Shown piece after piece: positions 1 through 8,724 of a stretch of 64,000 bases of DNA. How positions within the stretch are numbered: the stretch's first letter is position 1; each line of letters begins with the position of its first letter. Position numbers and translations under genes: made by a program. Source of the stretch: Udaeobacter sp963725505 (lineage in GTDB: Bacteria > Verrucomicrobiota > Verrucomicrobiia > Chthoniobacterales > UBA10450); NCBI GenBank assembly GCA_963725505.1, contig CAVRYN010000002.1:434001-498000 (forward strand). Reading direction: 5' to 3'. Under the pieces are notes generated by a model that saw only the letters and a program-made list of their open reading frames with translations, did no database searches and was not told the DNA's origin.

Positions 1-1
1 T

Positions 2-112
2 CAGGAAGGCTGGGTCGGCGCAGTGACCGAACGCAGCGGAGTATGCTTCATGGCCGCGCTGCGTGGGAACGACAAGGATTTAGAGCCATACGTTGCAAAA
101 CCGAAGGAGTAG
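2..112 (+). CDS. C-terminal end of an unidentified protein (5' partial)
   Basis: A reading frame is open from the window edge to a TAG at 110-112 and encodes 36 residues ending VAKPKE. The upstream part lies outside the window. The segment contains GWVGAVTERSG followed by a short hydrophobic stretch. That could be the end of a serine-hydrolase or penicillin-binding-like fold, but this is not enough to name a family. It ends about 200 bases before a tRNA gene on the opposite strand. Confidence 0.4.
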   Translation, partial: QEGWVGAVTERSGVCFMAALRGNDKDLEPYVAKPKE

Positions 113-170
113 GGGAGTGCCAGGCGGAGATTCGATCTGCTGGACAGCTCAAAAACCTTTCAGGGCTAAT

Positions 171-260
171 GTCATTCTGAGTGAAGCGAAGAATCTCGGA
201 TCACTTCTGGACCGTTCCTCACGAAATAAATCAGAGATGTTTCGCTTCGCTCAACATGAC
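171..260. repeat. Imperfect 27-bp inverted repeat, interspersed-repeat type
   Basis: The left arm at 171-197 begins GTCATTCTGAGTGAAGCGAA. The right arm at 234-260 is its reverse complement with 22 of 27 positions matching. The arms flank 36 unrelated bases. It lies between the truncated first gene and the tRNA and could fold into a long hairpin on either strand. No open reading frame of coding character crosses it. Confidence 0.75.
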
Positions 261-311
261 AGTGCCATGTATGCAGTGTCCTGATGCCTGCTCGCCAGTG
301 AATAAAAAAAA

Positions 312-383
312 TGCCAGGGGGGAGAATCGAACTCCCGACCAAGGGCTTATGAGTCCCCTGCTCTACCGCTGAGCTACCCTGGC
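312..383 (-). tRNA. tRNA-Met (anticodon CAT)
   Basis: The minus strand folds as a 72-nt cloverleaf. The acceptor stem GCCAGGG (377-383) pairs with CCCTGGC (313-319), with A at 312 as discriminator. The D arm contains GCTCAGCGGTAGAGC, the T arm GGGAGTTCGATTCTCCC. The anticodon CAT lies at 349-351. The 3' CCA is not encoded. The anticodon could also belong to an Ile2 tRNA whose C34 becomes lysidine. I prefer elongator Met because of the CTCATAA loop, but this is not proven. The anticodon stem shows one A-G mismatch next to the loop. Confidence 0.93.
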
Positions 384-460
384 GCGAAGGAGAAAATTGA
401 ATGGGCCGCAGTAAGTGTCAATGTGACCATCACGACGGATGATTTGCTCTCTCATTCAGC

Positions 461-596
461 GCGAGGTCCCTCGGCGTCTTCGCGCCTCGGGATGACACGC
501 GGGCGCAGGTTCAGCATTGAGCGTCGGACGTTGGGCGCCTGCGGCGCCGTAGCAATTGCGAAGACGGCTTCGGCGTTGGACGTTTGCTCATCGCCA
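461..596. repeat. Repeat-rich leader before the LMF-like gene
   Basis: This stretch holds an imperfect hairpin at 467-492 (TCCC..GGCG with CGCC..GGGA), a perfect GGCGCC-TGC-GGCGCC hairpin at 534-548, and two related phrases, GCGTCGGACGTTGG (521-534) and GGCGTTGGACGTTT (572-585). An open frame runs through it from 423 into the next gene, but the composition is that of intergenic repeats. I treat it as non-coding. Confidence 0.55.
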
Positions 597-2123
597 ATGA
601 ATGAGGAAAACGTCTTCCAAAAGGTGTTCGCTGCGGGAAACTCTTATTGGCTGACGCGTTTCGTCATTCTGCGGCTACTGGGTTTTGTTTATGCCGTAGC
701 GTTTTTGGTTGCTGCCCAACAGCTTGTCCCATTAGTTGGGGAGCGCGGATTAACTCCGGCTAACCACTTTCTTGCGAGCATACAAGCGCAACTCGGTTCG
801 CAAACTGCCGGCATGCTGCGAGTGCCGACCCTTTTCTGGCTTGGAATTTCCGATACCGCATTGTCGATCTTCTCCTGGATCGGTTTCGGTTTGTCGCTGG
901 TTGTTCTCGGCGGCTACGCCAACGTAGTTTTGCTCGCGGTGCTTTGGGCAATGTACATGTCGATCGTACACATCGGCCAGATCTGGTACGGTTACGGCTG
1001 GGAGATTCAACTGCTCGAGACTGGGTTTCTGTCGATCTTTCTTTGCCCGTTACTCGACGGGCGGCCATTTCCAAAGTGCCGGCCGCCGGTTCTGGTGATC
1101 TGGCTTTTCCGCTGGCTTGGGTTCCGGATCATGATCGGCGCAGGCCTGATCAAACTGCGCGGCGACCCGTGCTGGCGCGATCTCACTTGCATGTATTACC
1201 ACTACGAAACGCAGCCGATACCGAACCCGATCAGTCGCTACCTTCACTTTGCGCCGCTCTGGTTCCACAAGTTGGAGACGGCATGGAACCATTTTGTCGA
1301 ACTGATCGTGCCGTGGTTTTCGTTTGGCCCACGGCAGGCCAGACACATCGCGGGCGTCCTGCTTGTCACTTTCCAAATCTTTCTCATCATCAGCGGCAAT
1401 CTTTCGTTCCTTAATTATCTCACCATCATTCCGTTTCTGGCATGCTTTGATGATACTTTCCTTCGCCATTTTTTGCCGGGAGCCCTCGTCAAACGTGCAG
1501 AACGCGCTGCTCAGGAATCGCAGCCGTCGCGTATCAACAACGCGATTGCTGTCGCACTATCGATATTGGTTGCCTGGCTCAGCATACCGACGGTGCTCAA
1601 TCTCGCCTCCGGCCGGCAGCTGATGAATTACTCATTCGACCCGCTCGATCTCGTAAACACTTACGGGGCATTTGGCACCGTCGGGCGCGAACGCGACGAA
1701 ATTATTTTTGAGGGAACGGACGGGGCGGTAATCACCGGCGATACGAAATGGAAGGAATACGAGTTCAAAGCCAAGCCGGGTGATCCAAACCGTCGGCCGC
1801 CGTTTGTCGCGCCGTATCAACCCCGGATCGACTGGCAAATCTGGTTCGCAGCGATGGCGTCGCCCGCGGAATATCCGTGGACGCTGCATTTAGTATGGAA
1901 ACTTCTGCACAACGATCGCGGCACACTCTCGCTCCTGGCAAACAATCCCTTTCCCGACGCGCCGCCGCGTTACATTCGCGCGCGACTTTATCGTTATCAG
2001 TTCGCGCCGGTTGGCGAGAAAGCGTGGTGGAAACGGGAACCAATCGGGGAATGGCTGCCGGCGCTCTCCACAGATGATCCACAATTTCGGCGGTTGCTGG
2101 AAGCAATGGATTGGCTCGATTGA
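597..2123 (+). CDS. Lipase maturation factor (LMF1)-like membrane protein
   Basis: The 508-residue polytopic inner-membrane protein matches the LMF1 family. It has GERGLTPANHF near the N-terminus, GYGWEIQLLETGFL near residue 131, and YYHYETQPIPNP near residue 200, followed by further membrane helices and a soluble C-terminal part with a YRF/W-rich tail. In animals LMF1 helps lipases fold in the ER; the bacterial role is unknown. The frame is open from 423, but those 58 codons are repeat-derived, so I start at ATG 597 (MNEENVF). The stop is followed at once by an inverted repeat and then by an SGNH hydrolase, a possible lipid-related partner. Confidence 0.88.
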   Translation: MNEENVFQKVFAAGNSYWLTRFVILRLLGFVYAVAFLVAAQQLVPLVGERGLTPANHFLASIQAQLGSQTAGMLRVPTLFWLGISDTALSIFSWIGFGLSLVVLGGYANVVLLAVLWAMYMSIVHIGQIWYGYGWEIQLLETGFLSIFLCPLLDGRPFPKCRPPVLVIWLFRWLGFRIMIGAGLIKLRGDPCWRDLTCMYYHYETQPIPNPISRYLHFAPLWFHKLETAWNHFVELIVPWFSFGPRQARHIAGVLLVTFQIFLIISGNLSFLNYLTIIPFLACFDDTFLRHFLPGALVKRAERAAQESQPSRINNAIAVALSILVAWLSIPTVLNLASGRQLMNYSFDPLDLVNTYGAFGTVGRERDEIIFEGTDGAVITGDTKWKEYEFKAKPGDPNRRPPFVAPYQPRIDWQIWFAAMASPAEYPWTLHLVWKLLHNDRGTLSLLANNPFPDAPPRYIRARLYRYQFAPVGEKAWWKREPIGEWLPALSTDDPQFRRLLEAMDWLD

Positions 2124-2228
2124 GTAACACAGCCATCTTGGCTGTCTCGTCGTGCGGGGAATCATGGCTGCGCGAATCCTGCAGGCTGGAAGCCGGGTTG
2201 ACGCGGTCAGACAAGATGCCTGAGTTAC
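2124..2228. repeat. 17-bp inverted repeat pair directly after the LMF-like stop
   Basis: The left arm GTAACACAGCCATCTTG (2124-2140) and the right arm CAAGATGCCTGAGTTAC (2212-2228) are inverted complements at 15 of 17 positions and enclose about 70 bases. The element begins at the first base after the TGA stop and ends 18 bases before the next start. A reading frame crosses it, giving the following gene an apparent N-terminal extension that I reject. Confidence 0.7.
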
Positions 2229-2245
2229 AGCAGAGTCTCTGCGAG

Positions 2246-3262
2246 ATGAAGTCTGCCCCATTTGTCAGCTTAAATTTTTTAGAGCGCATCGCTGATCCGG
2301 CATCGCGATTTCACCGGGTTTATCTGTCGTACCGAAACCGTGAGATCACGAAAAACGATCTGGTCGCGCAGCTGCCACACGTTGCCATGCTCGGCGACAG
2401 CGTCTGCATGGACATCTACATCTCGTCGCCCTGGAGCACGTTCTGGCGCGCACGCACTCGCTGCGGGGGGAATTGGTTTCTCGATGATGGTTTGATGCCT
2501 CCGCGCATTCACAGCGTTTCCAAAAGACTGGAAGAGATCACGCCTTTGGTTGCAATCGAATACGCGGGAATTGGCGCGATGGTCGATCACGAGCGTGGCC
2601 GACCAAATTTTTTTCGACGCATCCTCGGGACGCGCAATTTTTCCGGACAAATCAATCAGCTCCTGCGAGCGCCGCGGTTTTCCGATCTGATTTTGATCTC
2701 AATCGGGCATAACAATGTCGATTGGGCGTGGCGGTGTCCGCCGGATGAGTTGAATGCACCGGAGCGGCGTTTGAACTGCCAATGCAAAGAGTTCCGGGAG
2801 AACTACGGTCGCCAGCTGCGCCGCGTACTCCGACGCGCTGGAAGGGAAAGACATCGCGTGGCCGTCGTCGTTTTCGGAGTCATAAATTTCGAATTGTATT
2901 TCAAAGGTCGCGAGGCGGCCGAGCGCCTTCGAGAGTCAGACACGAGTCTGTACCCGCACTTGGAAACGACGTACAAATACCTCCTCTCTTTCCATCCAGC
3001 TTATCGGCGCAATTTGATTCGTCTCGCTTCAATGGTGAACGAAGAGCTGCGCGCAATAGTAGAAGAGCTGAATCGCGAGCTTGCGGACATGGGAAACACC
3101 CAGTTGCGATATTCCGATGCGTTGGCGACAGCGGACCTCAGCCGCGCGGAATTACTCCATCCAATTGATGGTTGGCACGCGTCGGTCGAGGGACATAATG
3201 TGCTGGCCGAAGCGGCATTCAGCGGCCTTGGCCCAAGTTTAGAATTTCTTGGGATCCGCTGA
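2246..3262 (+). CDS. SGNH/GDSL-type hydrolase-like protein
   Basis: The 338-residue protein carries the SGNH blocks: block I as LGDSV with Ser52 as the likely nucleophile, block III as SIGHNNVDW with a GxN core, and block V as DGWHASVEGHN with the Asp/His pair. Such enzymes are esterases, lipases or carbohydrate O-deacetylases; the substrate is not evident. No clear signal peptide is visible. The frame is open from 2111, but the first 45 codons come from an inverted repeat, so ATG 2246 is preferred; ATG 2216 is an alternative. It follows the LMF-like gene in the same direction. Confidence 0.72.
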   Translation: MKSAPFVSLNFLERIADPASRFHRVYLSYRNREITKNDLVAQLPHVAMLGDSVCMDIYISSPWSTFWRARTRCGGNWFLDDGLMPPRIHSVSKRLEEITPLVAIEYAGIGAMVDHERGRPNFFRRILGTRNFSGQINQLLRAPRFSDLILISIGHNNVDWAWRCPPDELNAPERRLNCQCKEFRENYGRQLRRVLRRAGRERHRVAVVVFGVINFELYFKGREAAERLRESDTSLYPHLETTYKYLLSFHPAYRRNLIRLASMVNEELRAIVEELNRELADMGNTQLRYSDALATADLSRAELLHPIDGWHASVEGHNVLAEAAFSGLGPSLEFLGIR

Positions 3263-3285
3263 CTTTCATTGACACCGCGCTTCAA

Positions 3286-3363
3286 CTGTAGCCGCCTCGC
3301 TGTGTCGAGGCGCTTTAGCGATGTTGCTCGCCGCGGCAGGGCGATGCAGCGCCGTGGCTACAG
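3286..3363. repeat. CTGTAGCC...GGCTACAG bounded repeat element
   Basis: A 78-bp element begins CTGTAGCCGCC and ends GGCTACAG as inverted termini, with internal CGCC-rich complementary segments. A related sequence, CTGTAGCCGTCGCCC, occurs at 10583. It lies between the convergent SGNH hydrolase and PlsC/hydrolase genes and may also help end transcription, but there is no T tract. Confidence 0.65.
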
Positions 3364-3387
3364 TATTCGTGGCGTAATGGACAAACT

Positions 3388-5079
3388 TTATAAATCGCCG
3401 CGCTGCTGCAGTCGGGCGATTGTTTCGGGCATCATGCGATGGCCGAAGTGTCCCTGTTGCACCCGTAACAGTTCTGAGCCGCGCCATTTCTGCTGAATCG
3501 CTTCGATCTCGCCAGCTGGCACGATCGAATCAAATTCCCCCGTGACGAATAGAACGCAAGCTGGATCACAGAGCGGTTGGGTGTGCAACGGTGAGCTCAG
3601 ATGAAAATGCCGGGCAACGAGAGATGGATCAATATTTGCCCGACGAAGCTCGCGCCGCATGAATCGCGCTACCGGGCTCTTCCAGATCGCGTGTTCGACG
3701 TTGACGATCGGTACCATCAACGCAAGGAAACGAAAATCCCGCTCAACCATCGCGAGAAGCGCGCCGATCCATCCGCCATAACTTGTTCCCAGCACACCGA
3801 ACTCTTCGCACCCGCGCTCGCGCAATGTCGCCATCAATTGCCGCGCCTCGATTACCCCCTGACGCAACCCCTCTGCGTTGCGAATGAGATCGGCAGTGAT
3901 CGCGAGTTCGCCGTTCCAGTAGCCGCGCGGGACCCGTGAAAAGTGATAGGGGAGGTGAAGGAAACAAGCGTTCCAACCCAGTTCGTTGAAGCGCTCTGCG
4001 CAACGGCGATGCCCGGCGCGACTGGTAGACATGAGCGCGTGCAGCAGCAACACCGTGGGCGCGCGGATCCCGCCACCGCGGGACTGGAAGAACTCCGCGT
4101 GAGCGATGTTGTTTGCTGCAAAATGTGTCCTAATCGGGCTGTTCCACGCCATCGTCGCGTGTCCGTTTACAAGCGTCTTCGCGAGATTCGGTTCGTACGG
4201 CGCAGCGTAATATTCCTGCGGGGTGAACCGCTCGCATTCCGCTACGTAACGCTCCATCTCCTCGCGGGCGCGACCATTCAGCCGATGCCGGGTATGAAGC
4301 AAATTAAGCGACCCGCAGATGAGTGCATCGATCGTGCCTGAACCAAGACGCTGCAACCGAGCGTTAGAAATTGTAGGGCAACCACTTCGGTTGCCGGTTC
4401 TGGGCGGGGCAGGCGAAGCGCCCGCCCTACGATTCGTTCGTTCACGCGGCGGATGCGGCAGATCATCAGACGTAAGCCGAAATTTTTCGCGTACTTCCGC
4501 GTAGAGATTTTTGAATGCGGCCGCCAATTCGGATTCGATCCGCTCGCGCGCGTGCGTTTTTTGCAGCTCTGGAAAATGTGAGATCGGATTGCCGAAGGCG
4601 ATCCAGATCGGCGTGCGCCGAAACGGCAGCCACTGTCTTTTTGAATAGAGACGATCGCTGCCCAGGATCACGCACGGCAAAACTGGGACGCCAGCGATCT
4701 GCGCGAGCGTCGATGCACCGGGCCGGAGCGGCGCGCCCTCCAGCAGTGAACGCGCGCCATCGCGAATCCCGCCCTCGGGAAAAAGCCCGATGACGCGTCC
4801 ACCTTTCAGGCGCTCGATTGCGGTGCGGATCGTTTTACGATCAGCTCGATCCCGCTCCGCCGGGAATGCATCGATCGCGCGCAAAAGGAATCCCAGAGCT
4901 GGGAACCGAAAAAATTCTGCCATCGCCATCCAGTCGATTTTTCGTCCGATGACTGACGAAATGATGAATGGATCAAAGTGGCTGATGTGATTTGCTGCCA
5001 GCAGAAATCCGCCGGTGGGATTCGCGTTTTCACGTCCAACCACGCGAACACGTGCGACGCAGCCAAACAACACTTTCAT
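3388..5079 (-). CDS. Fused PlsC acyltransferase / alpha-beta hydrolase
   Basis: The 563-residue protein has two parts. Residues 1-205 are a PlsC/LPLAT acyltransferase with HX4D (His31, Asp36 in NHISHFD) and FPEGG at 100-104, so acylation of lysophosphatidate or a related lipid is likely. Residues about 240-563 form an alpha/beta hydrolase with nucleophile motif GTSYGG near 431, acid in GEFDSIVP near 516 and His in QGHFGH near 543. The linker at residues 217-236 is encoded by a 58-bp palindromic repeat. The frame is open to 5235, but that extension is repeat sequence; ATG 5079 (MKVLFGC) is preferred, and an unusual start slightly upstream cannot be excluded. No frameshift separates the halves. 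Confidence 0.8.
   Translation of the reverse strand: MKVLFGCVARVRVVGRENANPTGGFLLAANHISHFDPFIISSVIGRKIDWMAMAEFFRFPALGFLLRAIDAFPAERDRADRKTIRTAIERLKGGRVIGLFPEGGIRDGARSLLEGAPLRPGASTLAQIAGVPVLPCVILGSDRLYSKRQWLPFRRTPIWIAFGNPISHFPELQKTHARERIESELAAAFKNLYAEVREKFRLTSDDLPHPPRERTNRRAGASPAPPRTGNRSGCPTISNARLQRLGSGTIDALICGSLNLLHTRHRLNGRAREEMERYVAECERFTPQEYYAAPYEPNLAKTLVNGHATMAWNSPIRTHFAANNIAHAEFFQSRGGGIRAPTVLLLHALMSTSRAGHRRCAERFNELGWNACFLHLPYHFSRVPRGYWNGELAITADLIRNAEGLRQGVIEARQLMATLRERGCEEFGVLGTSYGGWIGALLAMVERDFRFLALMVPIVNVEHAIWKSPVARFMRRELRRANIDPSLVARHFHLSSPLHTQPLCDPACVLFVTGEFDSIVPAGEIEAIQQKWRGSELLRVQQGHFGHRMMPETIARLQQRGDL
4373..4430. repeat. 58-bp palindromic element inside the PlsC/hydrolase gene
   Basis: The termini are GTAGGGC (4373-4379) and GCCCTAC (4424-4430). 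Inside are two hairpins, GGCAACC/GGTTGCC and GGGCG/CGCCC. It is read in frame as residues 217-236 of the fused protein, a Pro/Arg/Gly-rich linker between the two domains. Its length and GTAGGG termini match the element at 36086-36143 in another fused gene. Confidence 0.75.
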
Positions 5080-5116
5080 CAGCAGCGCAGCAACGCGATT
5101 GGCAATGGAGTGAAAC

Positions 5117-5253
5117 GCGGAATGAATGACGAATGACGAACGTTTAATAACGAAGGAATGACGAAACCTGAATGACGAAATATCTCCGGCGGTTTTCATC
5201 ATTTGAGCATTCGGATTTTCTTCGGCATTCGGCATTCGTGCTTCGTCATTCTA
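5117..5253. repeat. Cluster of GAATGACGAA / TTCGTCATTC phrases
   Basis: The segment contains repeated AATGACGAA units near 5121-5170 and inverted TTCGGCATTC and TTCGTCATTC units near 5215-5253. A frame crossing it on the minus strand would add SSFVI-type residues to the PlsC/hydrolase protein. The same phrase family recurs at 27088-27130. Confidence 0.65.
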
Positions 5254-5396
5254 GTCTGTTCGCTCTGTAAATGCTTTGCATTTTTAGAGTGTTTCGCTGC
5301 ATTTGTGGGATCGGAAAGCTATTTTTTCCGGCTGATTCCTTTTTTTAACGTGGTATCATAGTTGGGAGTTCCCACCAGAGTGCTGGGTCACAGGCT

Positions 5397-5690
5397 ATGA
5401 AACCGACGAGTCCTTCCACGGGCGGAAAAGGACGATTTCCGCAGACGGACTATTTTTTCCATTCCGGTTTCGGTCAATGGCATGGTGGGAATTTTTGGCC
5501 TTACGATGGAGAAGATCGATATGGCTCCAGGAATTTTTATAATTTGGGACGCGAATATCGGATCGAAGCGGCGCGGGAACGGGCAAAGGAGATGGCGGTC
5601 TTTGCGTTGATTGTCCTGACCTCGGCGTGGCCAGTGCTCTACATGGTTGTCACGGTGGTGAAATTGTTGAGCAAAGGCCGCCCGCAGTAG
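5397..5690 (+). CDS. Hypothetical 97-residue single-pass membrane protein
   Basis: I do not recognise the family. The N-terminal 65 residues are polar and aromatic-rich (DYFFHSGFGQWHGG, NFWPYDGEDRYG). One C-terminal transmembrane segment (about residues 67-90, MAVFALIVLTSAWPVLYMVV) is followed by a basic tail, suggesting a C-tail-anchored inner-membrane protein. It stands alone between the PlsC/hydrolase and putA, which both run on the minus strand. The composition looks coding, but support is limited to length and the membrane segment. Confidence 0.5.
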   Translation: MKPTSPSTGGKGRFPQTDYFFHSGFGQWHGGNFWPYDGEDRYGSRNFYNLGREYRIEAARERAKEMAVFALIVLTSAWPVLYMVVTVVKLLSKGRPQ

Positions 5691-5733
5691 TTAGTTCTCT
5701 GCACCCGAAACTGCGACGCGTTTATTGCTTCGG

Positions 5734-8724
5734 CTAGAGGAATTCGTCGCGATATTCCGGTGTTTTCTCCGGCACAAGGCCGAGCCGGCTGGTGTTTTCG
5801 GTCACCACGCGCGGGATTAGGAAGTTCAGGAGATAATCTTCGCCACCGGCCTTGGTGCCGCTGCCGCTCATTTTGAATCCGCCGAAGGGATGGCGTCCCA
5901 CAATCGCGCCCGTGCACGAGCGATTGATATAAACGTTTCCCGCTTCGAGTTGCGCTTTGACACGCTCGATATTGGCCGGGCTGCGCGAGAGAAAACCGCC
6001 AGTCAACGCGTAATCCGTGCCGTTGGCCACTTCGAGCGCTTCGTCCAAGTCGCGTACTTTCAAGACGCTTAAGACCGGGCCGAAGATCTCTTCGCGGGCT
6101 ATGCGCATGTCTGGTTTTACGTCAGTAAAAATCGTGGGTGGGATGAAATAACCCTGCGGCGGGACCTCCTTTGCCTGATAGGCAAGCGTCGCCTCTTTTT
6201 TGCCGATCTCGATATAATCCAGAATGCGCCGGTAAGCGGACTCATCGATCACGGGTCCTACCATGATCCCCGGTTCTTCAGGATTGCCGACGCGCAGACT
6301 GGCCGCGGCCGGAATCAAACGCTCCATCACGCGATCATAATTTTCTTCCAAAAGAATCAAACGCGAGAGCGCTGAACATTTCTGCCCCTGGTAACCAAAC
6401 GCGGAATAGATGGAATAGCCGATTGCTTCCCCGAGATCGGCATCGGCATCTACGATCATCGCGTTCTTGCCGCCCATTTCGCAAATCACATGTTTGAGCT
6501 CGCGCTGACCGGGTCGTGTCACACCTGCCGATTGCCAGATTCTTAAGCCAACCTCGCGCGAACCGGTGAACGCGATAAGATCCACATCTTTATGATCGAC
6601 CAAATGCGCGCCAATAACCGAGCCGTGTCCGGAGAGAAAATTCAAAACACCTGACGGAACGCCCGCTTCCTCGAAGACCTGCATCAGCATCGCGCCGCAG
6701 ACGATCGATTGCTCGGATGGTTTCATAATCACGGTGTTGCCCGTTACGACTGCGGCGGACGCCATTCCGCAAAGAATGGCGATGGGAAAATTCCACGGCG
6801 CAATCACGAACGCGACGCCGCGCGGCCAGTAATGATGATAACTTTCCTCGCCGGGAACCTGCTGCGTGAGCTTGGGACGTCCCAAGCGTCGCATCAGCTG
6901 CGCGTAGAACCGGCAAAAATCGATCGCCTCACGGATGTCTCCATCCGCTTCGTTCCAGGGTTTGCCTACTTCGAAGACTTCAACTGCTGAGAGTTCATAG
7001 CGCCGGCGCTCCAGGATGTCGGCGGCCCGCTCCAGCAATCGCGCTCGTTCTTCAGAAGGCGTTCGACTCCATTTGCCAAATGCTGCACGCGCAGCTTTGA
7101 CGGCACGTTCGGCTTCTGGGATACCCGCTTCCGACCCGTAACCGACAATCTCGGTTGGAGCGCTCGGGTTCACTGAAGGCGTCAGCTCATCCGTCCAGAC
7201 TTTTTCGCCGCCGAGGACGAGCGGATATTTTTCGCCAAAGCGCTTGCGCACTTCGCGCAGTGCGCTCTGCATCTTTTCCTGGCTGTCTTTGTAAGCGAAA
7301 TTCACAAGCGGGGAGTTTCGGTAAACATCGCCGAGCGCAATGTCAAGCGAACAGCCATTTTTGCCGGGATCACCGCTTCCGGCTACAGATTCTTTCATCA
7401 ACTCTCTGGGATCGCGGAGCAATTCTTCCGCTGAAACGTTCTCAGCAAATTTTGCGCGCAGAAATCCTTCATTCGACGTGTTCTCGAGCAGGCGTCGAAC
7501 CAGATACGCCATGCCGGGCAGCAGTTCGCCGACCGGGCAATATTCGCGGACGCGATAACCCATTTCCACCAGTGCCCGCTTGATTGGCCCGGCCATCCCA
7601 TAGAGCAGTTGAAACTCAAAGCGGCTGCGATCTATCCCGAGCTCGTCCGCGAGCGCCTGTGCGTGTGCGATGCTGCGAACGTTGTGCGATCCGAAGGCAG
7701 CGGTAACGATGGATTCATTTTCGAAAAGCACGCGCGTGAGCGCCTCGAAATTCGCGTCGCTCTCGGGCTTCTGAAGAAAGACCGGAGCATGTGATCCGTT
7801 CTGGCGTGATTTCGTTGTTTCGTAATCCCAGTATGCGCCTTTCACCAGACGAACTGCGAACCGCGTCCCGCGGGCGCGACCCCACTCGATCAGGTCGCGC
7901 AAATCGACCTCTGCATCTCGCAAATACGCCTGGATGACGATCCCGGCATTCGGCCAATCTTTGAACTCCTCCTCGGTGAAAATCGTCTTGAACAGTTCAA
8001 GAGTGATGTTTTTGTGCGCGTAACTCTCCATGTCGAAGTTGATAAAAGCCCCGAGCTCTCGCGCGCGGCGTAGAAGCGGTCGCAACTTGGGCGCGAGATG
8101 GTTAATTGCATCGGCTGGATCGGCCGGACTGATTTGCGAATAGAGCGCAGAGATTTTGACCGACAGATTTACAACCGGAAAAAGCTCCGAATTCTTGCCC
8201 AGCGGATCGCTCCAGCCCTTCGTCTCGCGCGCGAGTTTCTCCAGTAAATCCAGGTAACGCGCCGCATATTCATCCGCCTGCGCTTCGCTGACGACGCCTT
8301 CTCCCAACAGATCGACGGTAAACCCAATCTTTTGCGCGTGGCGCTTGCGCAACGTCGCCATTACGTCGTCCGGATTTCTCCCGGCGATAAACTGGCGCGC
8401 CATTCCAGAAACATTCCAGCGCAGGACCCGCCCGCTTACCCATGGAACGATGCGCGCCAGCCGAACGCCGACGCCGACCAGCGGGCCAAAGCCGTCATCG
8501 GAGAAGTACTCGTCGAGATGCTCAACAATTTCACTTGAACGGCGCAGCGAGGGCAGGACATCGACGAAGCGAAACAGTTGCGCCTTGAACCGCTCGTCTC
8601 GCATCGAGAGCGCCATTAAACGCTGATAAAATCCGGCCTTGCTGAAAAGTGGCTCCGGATGTTTATCAACCAGCTCGAAAACGCGTTTCCCGCGCCGCTC
8701 AATTTCGCTTTGGAGCGCAGTCAT
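5734..8724 (-). CDS. putA: Bifunctional proline dehydrogenase / P5C dehydrogenase
   Basis: The 996-residue enzyme oxidises proline to P5C (FAD) and then to glutamate (NAD+). Residues about 110-450 form the proline dehydrogenase barrel, with LLYGMAGPIK and REYCPVGELLPGM ... RRLLENTSNEGF. Residues about 480-990 form the aldehyde dehydrogenase, with APWNFPIA, FTGSREVG, CEMGGKNAMIV, catalytic Cys in GYQGQKCSA near 781 and HPFGGFKMSGSG. The N-terminal ribbon-helix-helix DNA-binding domain of enterobacterial PutA is absent, so it is bifunctional and not self-regulating. The start ATG 8724 gives the usual length. It is monocistronic as far as visible. Confidence 0.95.
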   Translation of the reverse strand: MTALQSEIERRGKRVFELVDKHPEPLFSKAGFYQRLMALSMRDERFKAQLFRFVDVLPSLRRSSEIVEHLDEYFSDDGFGPLVGVGVRLARIVPWVSGRVLRWNVSGMARQFIAGRNPDDVMATLRKRHAQKIGFTVDLLGEGVVSEAQADEYAARYLDLLEKLARETKGWSDPLGKNSELFPVVNLSVKISALYSQISPADPADAINHLAPKLRPLLRRARELGAFINFDMESYAHKNITLELFKTIFTEEEFKDWPNAGIVIQAYLRDAEVDLRDLIEWGRARGTRFAVRLVKGAYWDYETTKSRQNGSHAPVFLQKPESDANFEALTRVLFENESIVTAAFGSHNVRSIAHAQALADELGIDRSRFEFQLLYGMAGPIKRALVEMGYRVREYCPVGELLPGMAYLVRRLLENTSNEGFLRAKFAENVSAEELLRDPRELMKESVAGSGDPGKNGCSLDIALGDVYRNSPLVNFAYKDSQEKMQSALREVRKRFGEKYPLVLGGEKVWTDELTPSVNPSAPTEIVGYGSEAGIPEAERAVKAARAAFGKWSRTPSEERARLLERAADILERRRYELSAVEVFEVGKPWNEADGDIREAIDFCRFYAQLMRRLGRPKLTQQVPGEESYHHYWPRGVAFVIAPWNFPIAILCGMASAAVVTGNTVIMKPSEQSIVCGAMLMQVFEEAGVPSGVLNFLSGHGSVIGAHLVDHKDVDLIAFTGSREVGLRIWQSAGVTRPGQRELKHVICEMGGKNAMIVDADADLGEAIGYSIYSAFGYQGQKCSALSRLILLEENYDRVMERLIPAAASLRVGNPEEPGIMVGPVIDESAYRRILDYIEIGKKEATLAYQAKEVPPQGYFIPPTIFTDVKPDMRIAREEIFGPVLSVLKVRDLDEALEVANGTDYALTGGFLSRSPANIERVKAQLEAGNVYINRSCTGAIVGRHPFGGFKMSGSGTKAGGEDYLLNFLIPRVVTENTSRLGLVPEKTPEYRDEFL

